Below are positions 25,228-34,869 of a DNA stretch of 64,000 nt, piece by piece. The stretch comes from Rhizobium sp. NRK18 (GTDB lineage: Bacteria > Pseudomonadota > Alphaproteobacteria > Rhizobiales > Rhizobiaceae). The position numbers were made by a program, and so were the translations under genes. The notes beneath the pieces were generated by a model. The model saw nothing but the letters and a program-made list of their open reading frames with translations. It made no database searches and was not told the DNA's origin. Within the stretch, counting starts at the first letter, position 1. Each line of letters starts with the position of its first letter. The stretch is from contig NZ_JANFMV010000001.1 in the NCBI RefSeq assembly GCF_024385575.1, positions 2,757,681 to 2,821,680 of the forward strand, read 5' to 3'.

Positions 25228-27310
25228 CCGCTTCCGGATGCGCGATGCGCGGCCGGCCGCTGGCGGTCGCCACCATATGCGCTTCGATGAAGGACCGGCG
25301 CCCTTCGATCTCCGCCGTCTTCAGATCCGTTGTGACCTGAATGTCGGCCTCGTCCGTGCCGGCATCCACGGCGCGGCGGGCAACAATCGCCCGCAGGCGG
25401 GCTTCGGCGGCGGCGAGCGCCTGCTCCTCAGCGGTGAAATCCTCGATGCCGTCCGGCCCCATGACGCGGAACAGGCCTTCGACCGGCTGGCTGATCTGCG
25501 CCTCCGCCGACACGCGCACCTGGCCGACGACCGCACCGAGGGCATTGGCCACGTCCGCATCCTCCGGCACGAGACAGTCGCCGCCGACAAGCGCCGGCAG
25601 GTTGCGGTAGTGCAGGCCGGCCGACGCGCCGAGGCCGATCACCGGCCGGTCGAGCGAAACCGATAGTTTGGCGACGCCCGGAACCTTGTCGATCGCCCGC
25701 TGCACCAGCTGGCTGGCAACCATGGCCGAACCATCGAGCCCATCCTCGCCGAAGGCCGTCTCGAAGATGACTTCCGCCGAAAGCCGCGTCAGCTGCTTCA
25801 ACACCAGCCTGGCAAAGACCTCACCGGAGGCCGCCAGCGGCTGGCCACGCCCGTCCTTCTGGCGACAGAAGAGCTCGGCGCCCATCTTCGCGGCATCGGC
25901 ATTCCAGATCGACTGGAGGCCCAGCGCATGGGCGGCGTCCGACGGGGTGAAGCCGACGATGTGCACCAGCCCGCGGCCGACAAGGCGGGCGAGCACCGCC
26001 GTCTGCGCCGAATAGGCAAGCAGCGTTTCAAGCGGCTGCGGCACGTCGCCGACCTTGGCGTAGACCGCGCTCTCGCTCTGCGACAGGCCGGCGGCAAAAC
26101 GGGCGGGAACGCCGGTGCGGACCGCGAAACGGCCGTCGTGCCGGCCATTGCCGGCGGCACGCAGCTGGCGCTCGAGGACTGCGGTGACGGCATCGCCATG
26201 CAGATGCGCGGCGAGCGACAGCGGCACGATGCGGCGCGGACCGAGCAACAGCTTCGGCTTCAAGCCGCCCTGCTCCATCGCCACCTCGCTGTCGCCGCCA
26301 AGGCCGAAGGTGCGCATGGCGACAGCCTCGACCATGGTGCGGTAGCCGCCGACGGTCGCACCTTCCGGGCTGAGCCGCGGCCGGCCGCCGGCGAGCACGG
26401 CGACGTCGGTCGTGGTGCCGCCGATGTCGGAGACGATAGCATCGTCGAGGCCGGTCAGGTGGCGCGCGCCGACGAGGCTTGCGGCCGGTCCGGAGAGGAT
26501 CGTCTCGACCGGTTTCAGCCGCGCCGAAGCGGCGGAAATCAGCGCGCCGTCGCCGCGCACGATCATCAGTGGCGCATCGATGCCGCGCGTCGCAAGATAG
26601 CCTTCGGTGGCATCGACCAGCCGGTCGATCATTGAGATCAGCCGCGCATTCAGAAGCGTCGTCAGCGCCCGCTTCGGGCCGCCGAGCTTGGCCGACAGTT
26701 CGTGGCTCATCGTCACCGGCAGGCCGGTCGCGGCAACGATCCGGTCGCGCACGGCGTTCTCATGGGCGGGATTGCGGACCGCGAACTGGCCGCAGACGGC
26801 AAAACCGGACACACTGTCGGCAAGCGCCGGCAGCGCCGTATCGAGCGCATCCATCACCAGCGGCTGGGCATTGCCGAAGACATCGTGACCGCCGGGGCAG
26901 ACGATAAGCGGATCGGAGCCCAGCGCCTCCTTCAACCCGTTCTTGGAAAGCTCCGCCTCGCCGAAGCCAATCAGCACCAGCGCGACGCGCCCGCCCTGCC
27001 CTTCGACCAGCGCATTGGTGGCGAGCGTCGTCGAGATCGACACGAGGCGGATCTGATGCGGCGGACAGTGCGACTGCGCCAGCACGGCCTCGACAGCGTT
27101 GGAAATGCCGATGGCAAGATCATGACGGGTGGTCAGCGCCTTGGCCTTGGCGACGATACCGCTCGCCTCCGACCAGAGAACGGCATCGGTATAGGTGCCG
27201 CCGGTGTCGATGCCGAGAAACAGCGGAGCCTTGAGGGTATGCAGCATTTCCAATTCGACAGGCTCCTGGTGGCGCGGGGCTGACGCGGCATGATGGCGAT
27301 CACCAGACAT
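25220..27310 (-). CDS. Hydantoinase/oxoprolinase (HyuA-type) family protein
   Basis: A 696-residue protein of the ATP-dependent N-methylhydantoinase A / 5-oxoprolinase alpha family. It has an actin-like ATPase start (LFLGIDTGGTYTDAVLW), then ISTTLATNALVEGQGGRVAL, a second phosphate loop VSDIGGTTTDVAVLAGG and a long C-terminal half. HyuA proteins normally work with a HyuB subunit; none is in the window. The first in-frame ATG is 27310; ATG 27247, only ten codons before the ATPase start, may be the true start. It is followed downstream by the convergent aminotransferase. The substrate is unknown (a lactam or hydantoin is likely). Confidence 0.85.
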   Translation of the reverse strand: MSGDRHHAASAPRHQEPVELEMLHTLKAPLFLGIDTGGTYTDAVLWSEASGIVAKAKALTTRHDLAIGISNAVEAVLAQSHCPPHQIRLVSISTTLATNALVEGQGGRVALVLIGFGEAELSKNGLKEALGSDPLIVCPGGHDVFGNAQPLVMDALDTALPALADSVSGFAVCGQFAVRNPAHENAVRDRIVAATGLPVTMSHELSAKLGGPKRALTTLLNARLISMIDRLVDATEGYLATRGIDAPLMIVRGDGALISAASARLKPVETILSGPAASLVGARHLTGLDDAIVSDIGGTTTDVAVLAGGRPRLSPEGATVGGYRTMVEAVAMRTFGLGGDSEVAMEQGGLKPKLLLGPRRIVPLSLAAHLHGDAVTAVLERQLRAAGNGRHDGRFAVRTGVPARFAAGLSQSESAVYAKVGDVPQPLETLLAYSAQTAVLARLVGRGLVHIVGFTPSDAAHALGLQSIWNADAAKMGAELFCRQKDGRGQPLAASGEVFARLVLKQLTRLSAEVIFETAFGEDGLDGSAMVASQLVQRAIDKVPGVAKLSVSLDRPVIGLGASAGLHYRNLPALVGGDCLVPEDADVANALGAVVGQVRVSAEAQISQPVEGLFRVMGPDGIEDFTAEEQALAAAEARLRAIVARRAVDAGTDEADIQVTTDLKTAEIEGRRSFIEAHMVATASGRPRIAHPEAVS

Positions 27311-27370
27311 ACTGCGCCCGGCTTTTCCTTGGCAATGGGGGAGTTTTGCGTGGATCGCCGATCTGTGGCG

Positions 27371-28270
27371 CTATTCGGCCGGAACCGCCACGGAAGAGCG
27401 GACGCCCCAGCGCAGGGTGACGCCGAGGCTGGCGATCAGGATGGCGACGAAGCCGGCATACTGCACCGGGGCGAGATGATGGCCATAGACGACGGCATGG
27501 GCAAGGATGGCGCTGACCGGATAGAGGAACAGGAGGACGGCTGCGAGCGGCGTCGAAAGCTTCGGTAGCGCGCCGTAAAGCAGGAAATAGACCCCGCCCG
27601 TATGCACCAGGCCGATCAGCAGGAACCAGCCCCACTGGCTGGATGTCACCTGCAGCGGGCCGAGGGGCGCGGCGGCGAACAGCAGCAGCGTGCCGCAGAA
27701 GCACTGGATGGTAACCAGTTGCGGTGCGTCGATGCCTTTCAGCCCTTTGGCGATCAGTGTCACCAGCGCATAGAGCACCGCGCCGCCGAGCGCGCAGGCG
27801 AGGCCGAGAAGATACGAGCCGCCGGCCGCGCCGCCACCCTCGGCGATATCCGTTGCGAGCACCAGTCCGGCCAGCGCCAGAACGATCCACGCGAATGTCG
27901 CGACATGCAGCCTCTCGCGGAAGAGAAACGAGCCGAGCAGCACGACGATGAAGGGCTGGACGTGAAAGACGATGGTGGAGACGGCGATGCCGATATGCTC
28001 GATGGCGGTGAAGAACAGGATCCAGTTGCCGATCATCAAGACGCCGCTGGCAAATGCCAGGGCGAGCACCTTGGCCGGCAGGCGCAGCAGTGCAGTCAAC
28101 CGGCCGCGCCAGGCCGCGTGCAGCCCCAGCGCCAGTCCACCGATCAGGCAGCGGTAGAAGGTCACCGACATGGGATCGGCGCCGCTTTCGACGACGCAGA
28201 CGCCGAGCGTGCCGAGCAGCGTCTGCGCGGCCATGACACCGAGAATGCCTTGTGTCTGGCGGGTCATCAT
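27371..28270 (-). CDS. EamA/DMT-family transporter
   Basis: A 299-residue inner-membrane protein with ten hydrophobic helices in two EamA repeats (about residues 8-140 and 152-290), the layout of drug/metabolite exporters. AGAGGAGAGG precedes two adjacent ATG codons (28270 and 28267). It is divergent from the LysR gene at 28372 across 101 AT-rich bases, a common arrangement in which the LysR protein controls the exporter. The substrate is unknown, probably an amino acid or metabolite. Confidence 0.88.
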   Translation of the reverse strand: MMTRQTQGILGVMAAQTLLGTLGVCVVESGADPMSVTFYRCLIGGLALGLHAAWRGRLTALLRLPAKVLALAFASGVLMIGNWILFFTAIEHIGIAVSTIVFHVQPFIVVLLGSFLFRERLHVATFAWIVLALAGLVLATDIAEGGGAAGGSYLLGLACALGGAVLYALVTLIAKGLKGIDAPQLVTIQCFCGTLLLFAAAPLGPLQVTSSQWGWFLLIGLVHTGGVYFLLYGALPKLSTPLAAVLLFLYPVSAILAHAVVYGHHLAPVQYAGFVAILIASLGVTLRWGVRSSVAVPAE

Positions 28271-28371
28271 CGGCCTCTCCTCTTGCGTGCTGCCGATGAA
28301 AATCCTAGCGCCGTTGATTCATTTCACAATCAATATAATCTGACATAATTCTTCAGCTTATCGAGGCAATT

Positions 28372-29223
28372 ATGCAGCTCGACCATGTCCTGCTCCGCAC
28401 CTTCGTTGCCTGCGTCGACACCATGAGCTTCACGCGGGCGGCGGAAAGAGTGCATCGCTCGCCGGCGACGATCTCGAGCCAGATCGCCCGGCTGGAGGCA
28501 GAGGTGGGCACGCTGCTGTTTGTCCGCGACACCCGCAACCTGGCGCTGACGCGGGCCGGCGAGCAGATGGAGGCGCATGCGCGGCGCATTCTCCGGCTGC
28601 ATGACGAGGCGGTGGAGGCCTTCCGCAAGCCGGACGTGGCGGGCTCGATCCGCATCGGCGCGCCGGAAGACTATGTCGCCAACATCCTGCCGCCGGTGCT
28701 CCGGCGCTTCAGCCTTTCCTTCCCCAAGGTGGAGATCAAGGTCGTCTGCGCGCAGTCGACGGTGCTCGTTCCGCAGGTTCGAAACGGTGAGATCGACCTT
28801 GCCGTCGTCACCCGCTCGCGCGGCGTCGAGGGACAATTGTTGCGGCGCGAACCGATGATCTGGATTGCCTCGCACGACCGCGTGGCGCTGGAGCGGCGGC
28901 CGCTGCCCGTGGCCCTGTTCGAGCCCGGCAGCCAGGCGCGGCATGTGGTGCTCGCCGCGCTGACGCGCAGCAACATCCCGTTTCGCGCCGCTTACGAGAA
29001 TGTCAGTCAGTCGGCGCTGCTGACGGTTGTCGAGGCCGGGCTGGCGGTGGCCAGCGTGGCGCGCATGTCGGCGCCGCCAAGCGTCGCGCACCTGACCGAG
29101 GCCGACGGCCTACCGGCGGTCGACTCGGTGGAGATCGCCCTGATCCGCAGCGCTGGTTCCAACAACCGGCTCGGCGACGAGATGGCGGACGCGATCTGCC
29201 AGCGTGCCGACGCCCCGCTCTGA
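28372..29223 (+). CDS. LysR-family regulator (divergent from EamA transporter)
   Basis: A 283-residue LysR-type protein. The N-terminal winged helix-turn-helix (residues 1-60: LLRTFVACVDTMSFTRAAER, then HRSPATISSQIARLEAEVG) is followed by a type 2 periplasmic-binding-like effector domain (about 88-280; GSIRIGAPEDYVANILPPVL). It probably regulates the transporter transcribed from the shared intergenic region. The effector is not predictable. Confidence 0.9.
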   Translation: MQLDHVLLRTFVACVDTMSFTRAAERVHRSPATISSQIARLEAEVGTLLFVRDTRNLALTRAGEQMEAHARRILRLHDEAVEAFRKPDVAGSIRIGAPEDYVANILPPVLRRFSLSFPKVEIKVVCAQSTVLVPQVRNGEIDLAVVTRSRGVEGQLLRREPMIWIASHDRVALERRPLPVALFEPGSQARHVVLAALTRSNIPFRAAYENVSQSALLTVVEAGLAVASVARMSAPPSVAHLTEADGLPAVDSVEIALIRSAGSNNRLGDEMADAICQRADAPL

Positions 29224-29261
29224 ATGAAGCATAGCCTGGTCAGTGTGGCCGGTTGGCGGTG

Positions 29262-30155
29262 CTAGCCGCGGTGGCGCATGGCGTCGAGGAACAGCGCGAA
29301 GGCAGGCGAGGCAAGGCGGCGGTTGGGGTAATAGAGGTGGTAGCCCTGGATCAGCGGACACCAGTCCTCGAGCACGACCTGAAGGCGGCCGGCATCGACA
29401 TGAGGGCGGGCGAGGTCTTCCGGCACGAAGGCGAGGCCGAGACCGTCGACGGCAGCATTGACCACCGGGAGGATGCTGTCGAACACCGCCTGTCCGGAGA
29501 CCCGGACCTCGAGTTCGCGCCCGGCCTTCTCGAACTCCCAGGCGTAGAGGCCGCCGGCCGAGGCGAGCCGCAGGTTGATGCACTGATGGTTGGTCAGTTC
29601 GCCGGGATGCGCGGGCGGTGAGCGGCGGGCGAAATAGTCCGGCGTGCCGACGACGACGAAGCGCCAGTCCGGTCCGATACGTACCGCAATCATGTCCTTG
29701 CTGATCGATTCGCCGAGCCGGACGCCGGCATCGAAGCGCTCGCCGACGATATCAACGAAACCGTCATTGACGGAGACCTCCACCGTGATGTCCGGATATT
29801 CGGCGAGGAACGCCGCCAGCTTCGGGCGCAGCACCGTCTCCATGGCATGGATCGCCGAATTGATGCGGATCGTGCCGCTGGGCTTGTCCCTGAGTTCACT
29901 CAGCGCATCGATTTCGGCGCGGATCTCGTCGAAATGCGCCGCCACCGAGCGATAGAGCCGTTCGCCGGCCTCCGTCATCGACACGCTGCGCGTCGTGCGG
30001 CTCAGGAGCCGCAGGCCGAGCCTCTCCTCCAGCCCGCGCACCGTGTGGCTGAGGGCCGATGGGCTGAGCCCCAGTTTCGCGGCGGCGCGGGTGAAGCTGC
30101 GATCGGCGGCAACCGCCACGAAAGCCTTCAGTTCACTCAGTTCGTCGCGCGCCAT
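29262..30155 (-). CDS. LysR-family regulator (divergent from cupin-SDR operon)
   Basis: A 297-residue LysR protein of the AaeR/DsdC-like group often found beside oxidoreductases. The helix-turn-helix is at residues 1-60 (LKAFVAVAADRSFTRAAAKL, LSPSALSHTVRGLEERLGLR) and the effector domain begins near residue 90 (GTIRINSAIHAMETVL). It is divergent, with a 105-bp gap, from the cupin and short-chain dehydrogenase genes, which are its likely targets. It ends 38 bp from the stop of the other LysR gene (convergent). Confidence 0.9.
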   Translation of the reverse strand: MARDELSELKAFVAVAADRSFTRAAAKLGLSPSALSHTVRGLEERLGLRLLSRTTRSVSMTEAGERLYRSVAAHFDEIRAEIDALSELRDKPSGTIRINSAIHAMETVLRPKLAAFLAEYPDITVEVSVNDGFVDIVGERFDAGVRLGESISKDMIAVRIGPDWRFVVVGTPDYFARRSPPAHPGELTNHQCINLRLASAGGLYAWEFEKAGRELEVRVSGQAVFDSILPVVNAAVDGLGLAFVPEDLARPHVDAGRLQVVLEDWCPLIQGYHLYYPNRRLASPAFALFLDAMRHRG

Positions 30156-30260
30156 TACTGAATCCCATTCAATAGTCCATGCAATTTATAGCGCCTAATC
30201 GAATAGCATCCCAGGCCCTATCTTCCTCCCATACGCAACGACACAGGAAAGGAGCGTCCC

Positions 30261-30656
30261 ATGGAAATCACACGCGCTGAAAGCCGCAAGGCCGGCCAGG
30301 GACCGACGGACTGGTTCACCGGGGCCGTCGAGGTCGAAATGCTGTTCAACCCCTTCGAGAAGGAACGGGTCCAGGGCGCCAGCGTCACCTTCCAGCCGGG
30401 CGCGCGTACCGCCTGGCACACGCATCCGCTCGGCCAGACGCTGATCGTCACCGCCGGCACCGGCCGGGTGCAGCGCTGGGGCGGACCGATCGAGGAAATC
30501 CGGGTCGGCGACGTCGTCTGGTTTCCGCCGGGCGAAAAGCACTGGCACGGCGCTGCCGCCAACACGGCCATGACCCATACCGCCATTCAGGAAGCAAAGG
30601 ACGGCAAGACCGTCGACTGGATGGAAAAGGTTTCCGACGAGCAATATGCCGGCTGA
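30261..30656 (+). CDS. Cupin domain protein
   Basis: A 131-residue single-domain cupin. The metal-binding blocks are visible as [19 protein letters not shown] (motif 1, His-x-His ... Gly) and [18 protein letters not shown] (motif 2). Close relatives are often called carboxymuconolactone-decarboxylase-associated or quercetin-dioxygenase-like cupins, but no activity can be stated. AGGAAAGGAG precedes the ATG. It lies 31 bp before the SDR gene; the pair is probably one operon under the divergent LysR regulator. Confidence 0.87.
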   Translation: MEITRAESRKAGQGPTDWFTGAVEVEMLFNPFEKERVQGASVTFQPGARTAWHTHPLGQTLIVTAGTGRVQRWGGPIEEIRVGDVVWFPPGEKHWHGAAANTAMTHTAIQEAKDGKTVDWMEKVSDEQYAG

Positions 30657-30687
30657 GCCGGTTCACGACTGAAAGAGAGACAGCATC

Positions 30688-31431
30688 ATGATCAAGGACA
30701 AGGTCGTCATCATCACCGGCGCCTCCTCCGGCATTGGCGAAGCAACGGCAAAGCTTATCGCGGCCAAGGGCGCCAAGGTCGTTCTCGGCGCGCGCCGCGA
30801 AGACAAGCTGAAGGAGATTGCCGACGCCATTACCGCCGCCGGCGGGCAAGCGGCCTACCGGGCCGTCGACGTCACGAAGCAGGACGACAACGACGCCATC
30901 GTCAAGCTGGCGAAGGAGAAGTTCGGCCGCGTCGACGCCATCTTCCTCAATGCCGGCCTGATGCCCGCTTCCTCCGTCTCGGCGCTGAAGACCGGCGAAT
31001 GGGACCAGATGGTCGACGTCAACATCAAGGGCGTGCTGAACGGCGTTGCCGCCGTCATGCCGACCTTCACCGCGCAGAAGTCGGGCCATGTGATCGCCAC
31101 CTCCTCGGTCGCCGGGCTCAAGGCCTATCCCGGCAACGGCGTCTATTGCGGCACGAAGTGGTTCGTCCGCTCCTTCATGGAAGTGCTGCGAATGGAATCG
31201 GCCAATGAAGGCACGAACATCCGCACGGCGACCATCTATCCGGCCGCGATCAACACCGAGCTGCTCGACACGATCAGCGACGGCGCGACGTCGGAGGCCT
31301 ACCGCAAGCTCTACCAAACCTACGGCATCTCGCCCGAGCGGATCGCCGATGTCGTCGCCTTCGCGCTCGACATGCCGGAAGACACCACGGTCAACGAATT
31401 CACCGTCGGCCCGGCCAACCAGCCCTGGTAG
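30688..31431 (+). CDS. Short-chain dehydrogenase/reductase
   Basis: A 247-residue classical SDR: cofactor loop GASSGIGEAT (residues 10-19), the NAG motif (LNAGLM), catalytic Ser in ATSSVAG and the YxxxK pair in VYCGTKWF. An Arg after the second strand (LGARRED) suggests NADP(H) preference. The substrate is unknown. It is the second gene of the cupin-SDR unit and is followed by a strong terminator. Confidence 0.93.
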   Translation: MIKDKVVIITGASSGIGEATAKLIAAKGAKVVLGARREDKLKEIADAITAAGGQAAYRAVDVTKQDDNDAIVKLAKEKFGRVDAIFLNAGLMPASSVSALKTGEWDQMVDVNIKGVLNGVAAVMPTFTAQKSGHVIATSSVAGLKAYPGNGVYCGTKWFVRSFMEVLRMESANEGTNIRTATIYPAAINTELLDTISDGATSEAYRKLYQTYGISPERIADVVAFALDMPEDTTVNEFTVGPANQPW

Positions 31432-31462
31432 GCCGAAAGCCGGCGCCCCGCCCGAGACAGGA

Positions 31463-31495
31463 AGCCCGGCTGCCCCCCCGCAGCCGGGCTTTTTC
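31463..31495 (+). terminator. Terminator of the cupin-SDR operon
   Basis: A perfect ten-base stem, AGCCCGGCTG (31463-31472) and CAGCCGGGCT (31481-31490), with a C-rich loop and a TTTTT tail, 31 bp after the SDR stop. Confidence 0.92.
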
Positions 31496-31587
31496 ATGTC
31501 GATGTCGGGGCGATCTGCCCTTCTCCCTCCGAAAAAATCCCGCATTGCCTCTTGCGAATCGCATAAGTATGCGCTTATCTATTTCGC

Positions 31588-31902
31588 ATGATCGAGAACG
31601 ACATCTTCCGGGCGCTCGCCGACCCGACCCGCCGCACCATCTTCGAAAAGCTCGCCCATGGCCGGCAGAATGCCAGCGCGCTGCGCGAGGGCATGACGAT
31701 CAGCCAGCCGGCGATGTCACAGCATCTCGCAGCCCTTCGCGACGCGGGCCTCGTCCGCGAGGAGCGGCAGGGCCGCTTCGTCCATTACGAGGTCGACCCC
31801 GACGGGCTGGCGGCGATCGCGCAGTGGCTCGCCAGATACCGGGCCTACTGGCCCGCCCGCATCGAAGCGCTCAAGGACCTCCTGAAGGAGATGGACCAAT
31901 GA
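31588..31902 (+). CDS. ArsR-family transcriptional regulator
   Basis: A 104-residue winged helix-turn-helix protein: IFRALADPTRRTIFEKLA, then ISQPAMSQHLAALRDAGLVR as recognition helix and a wing EERQGRFVHYEVD. No metal-binding cysteines are seen, so it is of the non-metal type usually paired with an AHSA1/SRPBCC protein, as here: its stop overlaps the next start by 4 bp (ATGA). It probably represses its own operon. Confidence 0.92.
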   Translation: MIENDIFRALADPTRRTIFEKLAHGRQNASALREGMTISQPAMSQHLAALRDAGLVREERQGRFVHYEVDPDGLAAIAQWLARYRAYWPARIEALKDLLKEMDQ

Positions 31903-32255
31903 CAGACGCCGGCCCCGACAAGACCCCGCCCCTCCGCCTCGACTACGCACTCGACGCACCGCCGGAAAAGGTCTGGCGCGCCATCAGCCTGGCGGAGTTC
32001 CGCCGGCGCTGGCTGCCGGACGGTGCGCTTGCCGAAGAGGACGGCACGACGATCGTGCCGGGCCGCGAGGTGCGCTACCGGCTGCGCGACAGCGCCCCGC
32101 CCTTCCTCGAAAGCGACGTCACCTTCCGCATCACTCCGGATCCGGCCGGCGGCACCTCGCTGCAGATCGTCCAGCAACTGACGGCCGAAAGCCTTGAGCG
32201 GCTGCGGCGGGCGGCGGCCAACAACAACGGACCGATGCTGATGCTCGCCGCCTGA
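31899..32255 (+). CDS. SRPBCC/AHSA1-domain protein (short)
   Basis: A 118-residue START-like domain: [20 protein letters not shown] at the N-terminus, then [11 protein letters not shown], typical of the AHSA1 family that binds hydrophobic ligands. It is shorter than most members (about 140-160 residues); the C-terminal helix ends abruptly with [11 protein letters not shown]. The ATG overlaps the stop of the ArsR gene by 4 bp, so the two are translationally coupled. Confidence 0.85.
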   Translation: MTDAGPDKTPPLRLDYALDAPPEKVWRAISLAEFRRRWLPDGALAEEDGTTIVPGREVRYRLRDSAPPFLESDVTFRITPDPAGGTSLQIVQQLTAESLERLRRAAANNNGPMLMLAA

Positions 32256-32305
32256 CGGGCCTCCGCCCCACCCTTCCCAAAACCAGACATGATTGGAGTT
32301 CGCCG

Positions 32306-32905
32306 ATGCGCGAAGCGATGCAACTCGTCCCCATGGTCGTTGAACAGTCGAGCCGCGGCGAGCGGTCGTTCGACATCTATTCCCGCCTGCTGCGCGAGCG
32401 GATTATCTTTCTAAACGGCGAGGTCAACGACGCCATGGCGGCGCTCGTCTGCGCCCAGCTCCTGCTGCTCGAATCCGAGAACCCGAAGCGGCCGATCCAC
32501 CTCTACATCAATTCGCCGGGCGGCGTGGTGACCAGCGGGCTCGCCATGTACGACACGATGCAATATATCCGCGCGCCCGTGCACACGCTCTGCATGGGCA
32601 CGGCCCGCTCGATGGGCTCCTTCCTGCTGATGGCCGGCGAACCGGGCGAGCGCGCGGCGCTGCCGAATGCCAGCATTCACATCCATCAGCCCCTGGGCGG
32701 CTTCCAGGGCCAGGCCTCCGACATGCTCATCCACGCCGAGGAAATCCGCCGCACCAAGCACCGCATGACGCGGCTCTATTCGGAACACTGCAGGCGCAGC
32801 TACGAGGAATTCGAAGCCGGCATGGACCGCGACCGCTTCATGACCGCCGAGGAAGCGCTGGACTGGGGGCTGATCGACAAGATCTTGAAGGTGCGGGAGG
32901 ATTGA
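32306..32905 (+). CDS. clpP: ClpP-type serine protease subunit
   Basis: A 199-residue ClpP protein. The catalytic Ser lies in [14 protein letters not shown], the His in [14 protein letters not shown] and the Asp region in [20 protein letters not shown]. The N-terminal [20 protein letters not shown] is standard. ClpP forms a barrel that degrades proteins fed by ClpA/ClpX. No ATPase or trigger factor gene is adjacent, so this is probably one of the extra ClpP copies found in rhizobia rather than the clpPX copy. TTGGAG precedes the ATG. Confidence 0.93.
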   Translation: MREAMQLVPMVVEQSSRGERSFDIYSRLLRERIIFLNGEVNDAMAALVCAQLLLLESENPKRPIHLYINSPGGVVTSGLAMYDTMQYIRAPVHTLCMGTARSMGSFLLMAGEPGERAALPNASIHIHQPLGGFQGQASDMLIHAEEIRRTKHRMTRLYSEHCRRSYEEFEAGMDRDRFMTAEEALDWGLIDKILKVRED

Positions 32906-33010
32906 GGGGGCTGCTTTGCGCCTTCCTTTCGGACATTGAGAGGGGCCGGAAACGAGACTGAAACCCTCTTTCGTTGCAGGTGTCCAGAAACCCCAAGACA
33001 GACGCATCTC

Positions 33011-33487
33011 TCAGCTCGCCCGCGCCCGCCGGCGATGGTTTGTGAGCGACCAGAGCGGGTAGCAAAGGCCAAGCGCGGTCGAGAAGACGACCTGGGTCGT
33101 GGTCGCCATGCCGTGGCTGACGAGGACGGGCACGCCGACAAAATAGAGCGGCAGATAGAGAAGCGTTCCCGTCACCACGCCCGGAGAATAGCGGCGCATG
33201 ATCCAGACCGCGCGCAGGTGAAAGAATGCGTTGCTCATCAGGATTGCGGCAAGGACAACCCAGGCCGAGAGATAGCCGGCCGTCGTCGGGCCGCGCCACG
33301 CGATCCATATCGCGACGGCAACCATGCCCGCATTGATGCGCACGAGAAAACCGACCGTCAGGCTCTTTGCGATTTCCGGGCGATATTCGGCATACCACCG
33401 CCCAAACCCGCCGGGCCATGCGAACTCCTCGATCAGGTGAAAAAAGCAAGCGGCGAGCGGCAGATAAGGAAGTATGTCGGCGTTCAT
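33011..33487 (-). CDS. HXXEE-domain membrane protein
   Basis: A 158-residue protein with about five hydrophobic segments and the motif FHLIEE in the first helix, which defines the HXXEE family (function unknown; the His and two Glu suggest metal binding within the membrane). A second histidine block, NAFFHLRAVW, follows. The start is ATG 33487 with TGGAGA eight bases upstream. It stands alone on the minus strand; the 296 bp upstream of it, to the AraC gene, show no gene that I can support. Confidence 0.82.
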   Translation of the reverse strand: MNADILPYLPLAACFFHLIEEFAWPGGFGRWYAEYRPEIAKSLTVGFLVRINAGMVAVAIWIAWRGPTTAGYLSAWVVLAAILMSNAFFHLRAVWIMRRYSPGVVTGTLLYLPLYFVGVPVLVSHGMATTTQVVFSTALGLCYPLWSLTNHRRRARAS

Positions 33488-33783
33488 AACGGGTCTCCAT
33501 TGTTGAATGAAGCCCGTCAAACACTGCGCCCGCTAACACATCAAACCCGCTTACGCAGTCTGCAGCCCCCATTCGTGAACGGCAGTCCATGCGCCTCACG
33601 CTTCGTGAATGACGCCGGTGTTTTTGCAAGGAATTCCGTGCTTTCCTGGATTTCCGCGGCATGTGTGACGTTGCGAAACATAACCGCCGCTATCCTCTTT
33701 GCCCGCCAGCGATTTGCACAAAGTCGCCCCGACGACTACTCTTGAGGAATGATCTGCAAGCATCCGGCATGGAGTGATTGCAT

Positions 33784-34770
33784 GTGAGCATGGGGGACTT
33801 TCATCGACTGGCGTTCGCGGAGGCCGACCCGGGGGACATGGGCAGGCTGCTGGACGTCCTTGAGCCCAGCATCAGCTTTTTCATGGATCGGCACGAAGAC
33901 GAGCGGATGGCGATGGATTTTTCGCTGCGCATCATGCCGGACGCCTATACCAGTTCGCAGTTTCTGTCTGGCGTTGCCGCCCGGCGCCAGAAGACACATG
34001 CCATACGGGACGGAAATGACGACCTGTGCCTGCTCGTTCCCCGCGGCGGGCTACCGATACACCTGCGCCTTAGCGATCGCCACCACGGTGCGGACGAAGT
34101 CGTCCTGCACGCCGGCGGTCCGGCGCATCTGAGAGGCAATGAGGAAAGTTATCACGCCTGGTCGCTCGGCAGCGACAGCCAGGTCGTCTGCGTCCCGCGT
34201 TCAAAGGTCGCCGCCTCTATCGACGACCTTGACCAGGTCCTGCATCGCGGCGTGCCGCAGTCCGCCGCCCTCAACCTCCTGTGCGGCTATGCGAAGACGC
34301 TGGCGAGCGATATCGGGCCGCTCGATACTGGCATGCTCCTCCACGCCGGCAAGACGCTGACCGATCTCTTCATCCTCGCGCTAGGCCCCACCCGGGACGC
34401 GGCAGAAGCGGCGGAGGGCAGCGCGCGGGCGGCGAGGCTCGCCGGCGTCAAGGCCGACATAGACGCCCATCTGGCCCATCCGGAATTCTCGCTCGACTGG
34501 ATTTCCCGCCGGCAAGGCCTATCGCCGCGCGCGATCCGCGACCTTTTCTACGGAGCCGGCACGAATTTTACCGATCATGTGCTCGCGGCGAGGCTGGAGC
34601 GCGCGCGCAGATTGCTTGGCGATCCGGACCTCGTGCATCGCAACATCACGTCCATCGCCTATGACTGCGGCTTCGGCGACCTGTCGTGGTTCAATCAGGC
34701 TTTCCGCCGCCGCTACGGGATGACGCCATCCGAATTGCGGAGATCCGAACAGGAAACGTATTCCGTCTAA
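33784..34770 (+). CDS. AraC-family transcriptional regulator
   Basis: A 328-residue regulator with an N-terminal AraC-binding-domain-like half (about 20-190) and a C-terminal double helix-turn-helix (about 225-328): LDWISRRQGLSPRAIRDLFY and ITSIAYDCGFGDLSWFNQAF followed by FRRRYGMTPSELR. The likely start is GTG 33784, nine bases after GGAG; TTG 33778 and ATG 33790 are alternatives. The target is unknown. Confidence 0.88.
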   Translation: MSMGDFHRLAFAEADPGDMGRLLDVLEPSISFFMDRHEDERMAMDFSLRIMPDAYTSSQFLSGVAARRQKTHAIRDGNDDLCLLVPRGGLPIHLRLSDRHHGADEVVLHAGGPAHLRGNEESYHAWSLGSDSQVVCVPRSKVAASIDDLDQVLHRGVPQSAALNLLCGYAKTLASDIGPLDTGMLLHAGKTLTDLFILALGPTRDAAEAAEGSARAARLAGVKADIDAHLAHPEFSLDWISRRQGLSPRAIRDLFYGAGTNFTDHVLAARLERARRLLGDPDLVHRNITSIAYDCGFGDLSWFNQAFRRRYGMTPSELRRSEQETYSV

Positions 34771-34869
34771 AGGCCATGAGACCGGCTCTCACCCCGGCCG
34801 CATTCCCCAAGTCAGGATCACCTCGACGCACTATCCCTCGTGATCAGGGACGCGATGAGGATTAAACCG

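Noticed and set aside
33488..33783. Possible small gene between the HXXEE and AraC genes
   Set aside because: No open frame with a ribosome binding site and protein-like composition was found in this 296-bp gap.
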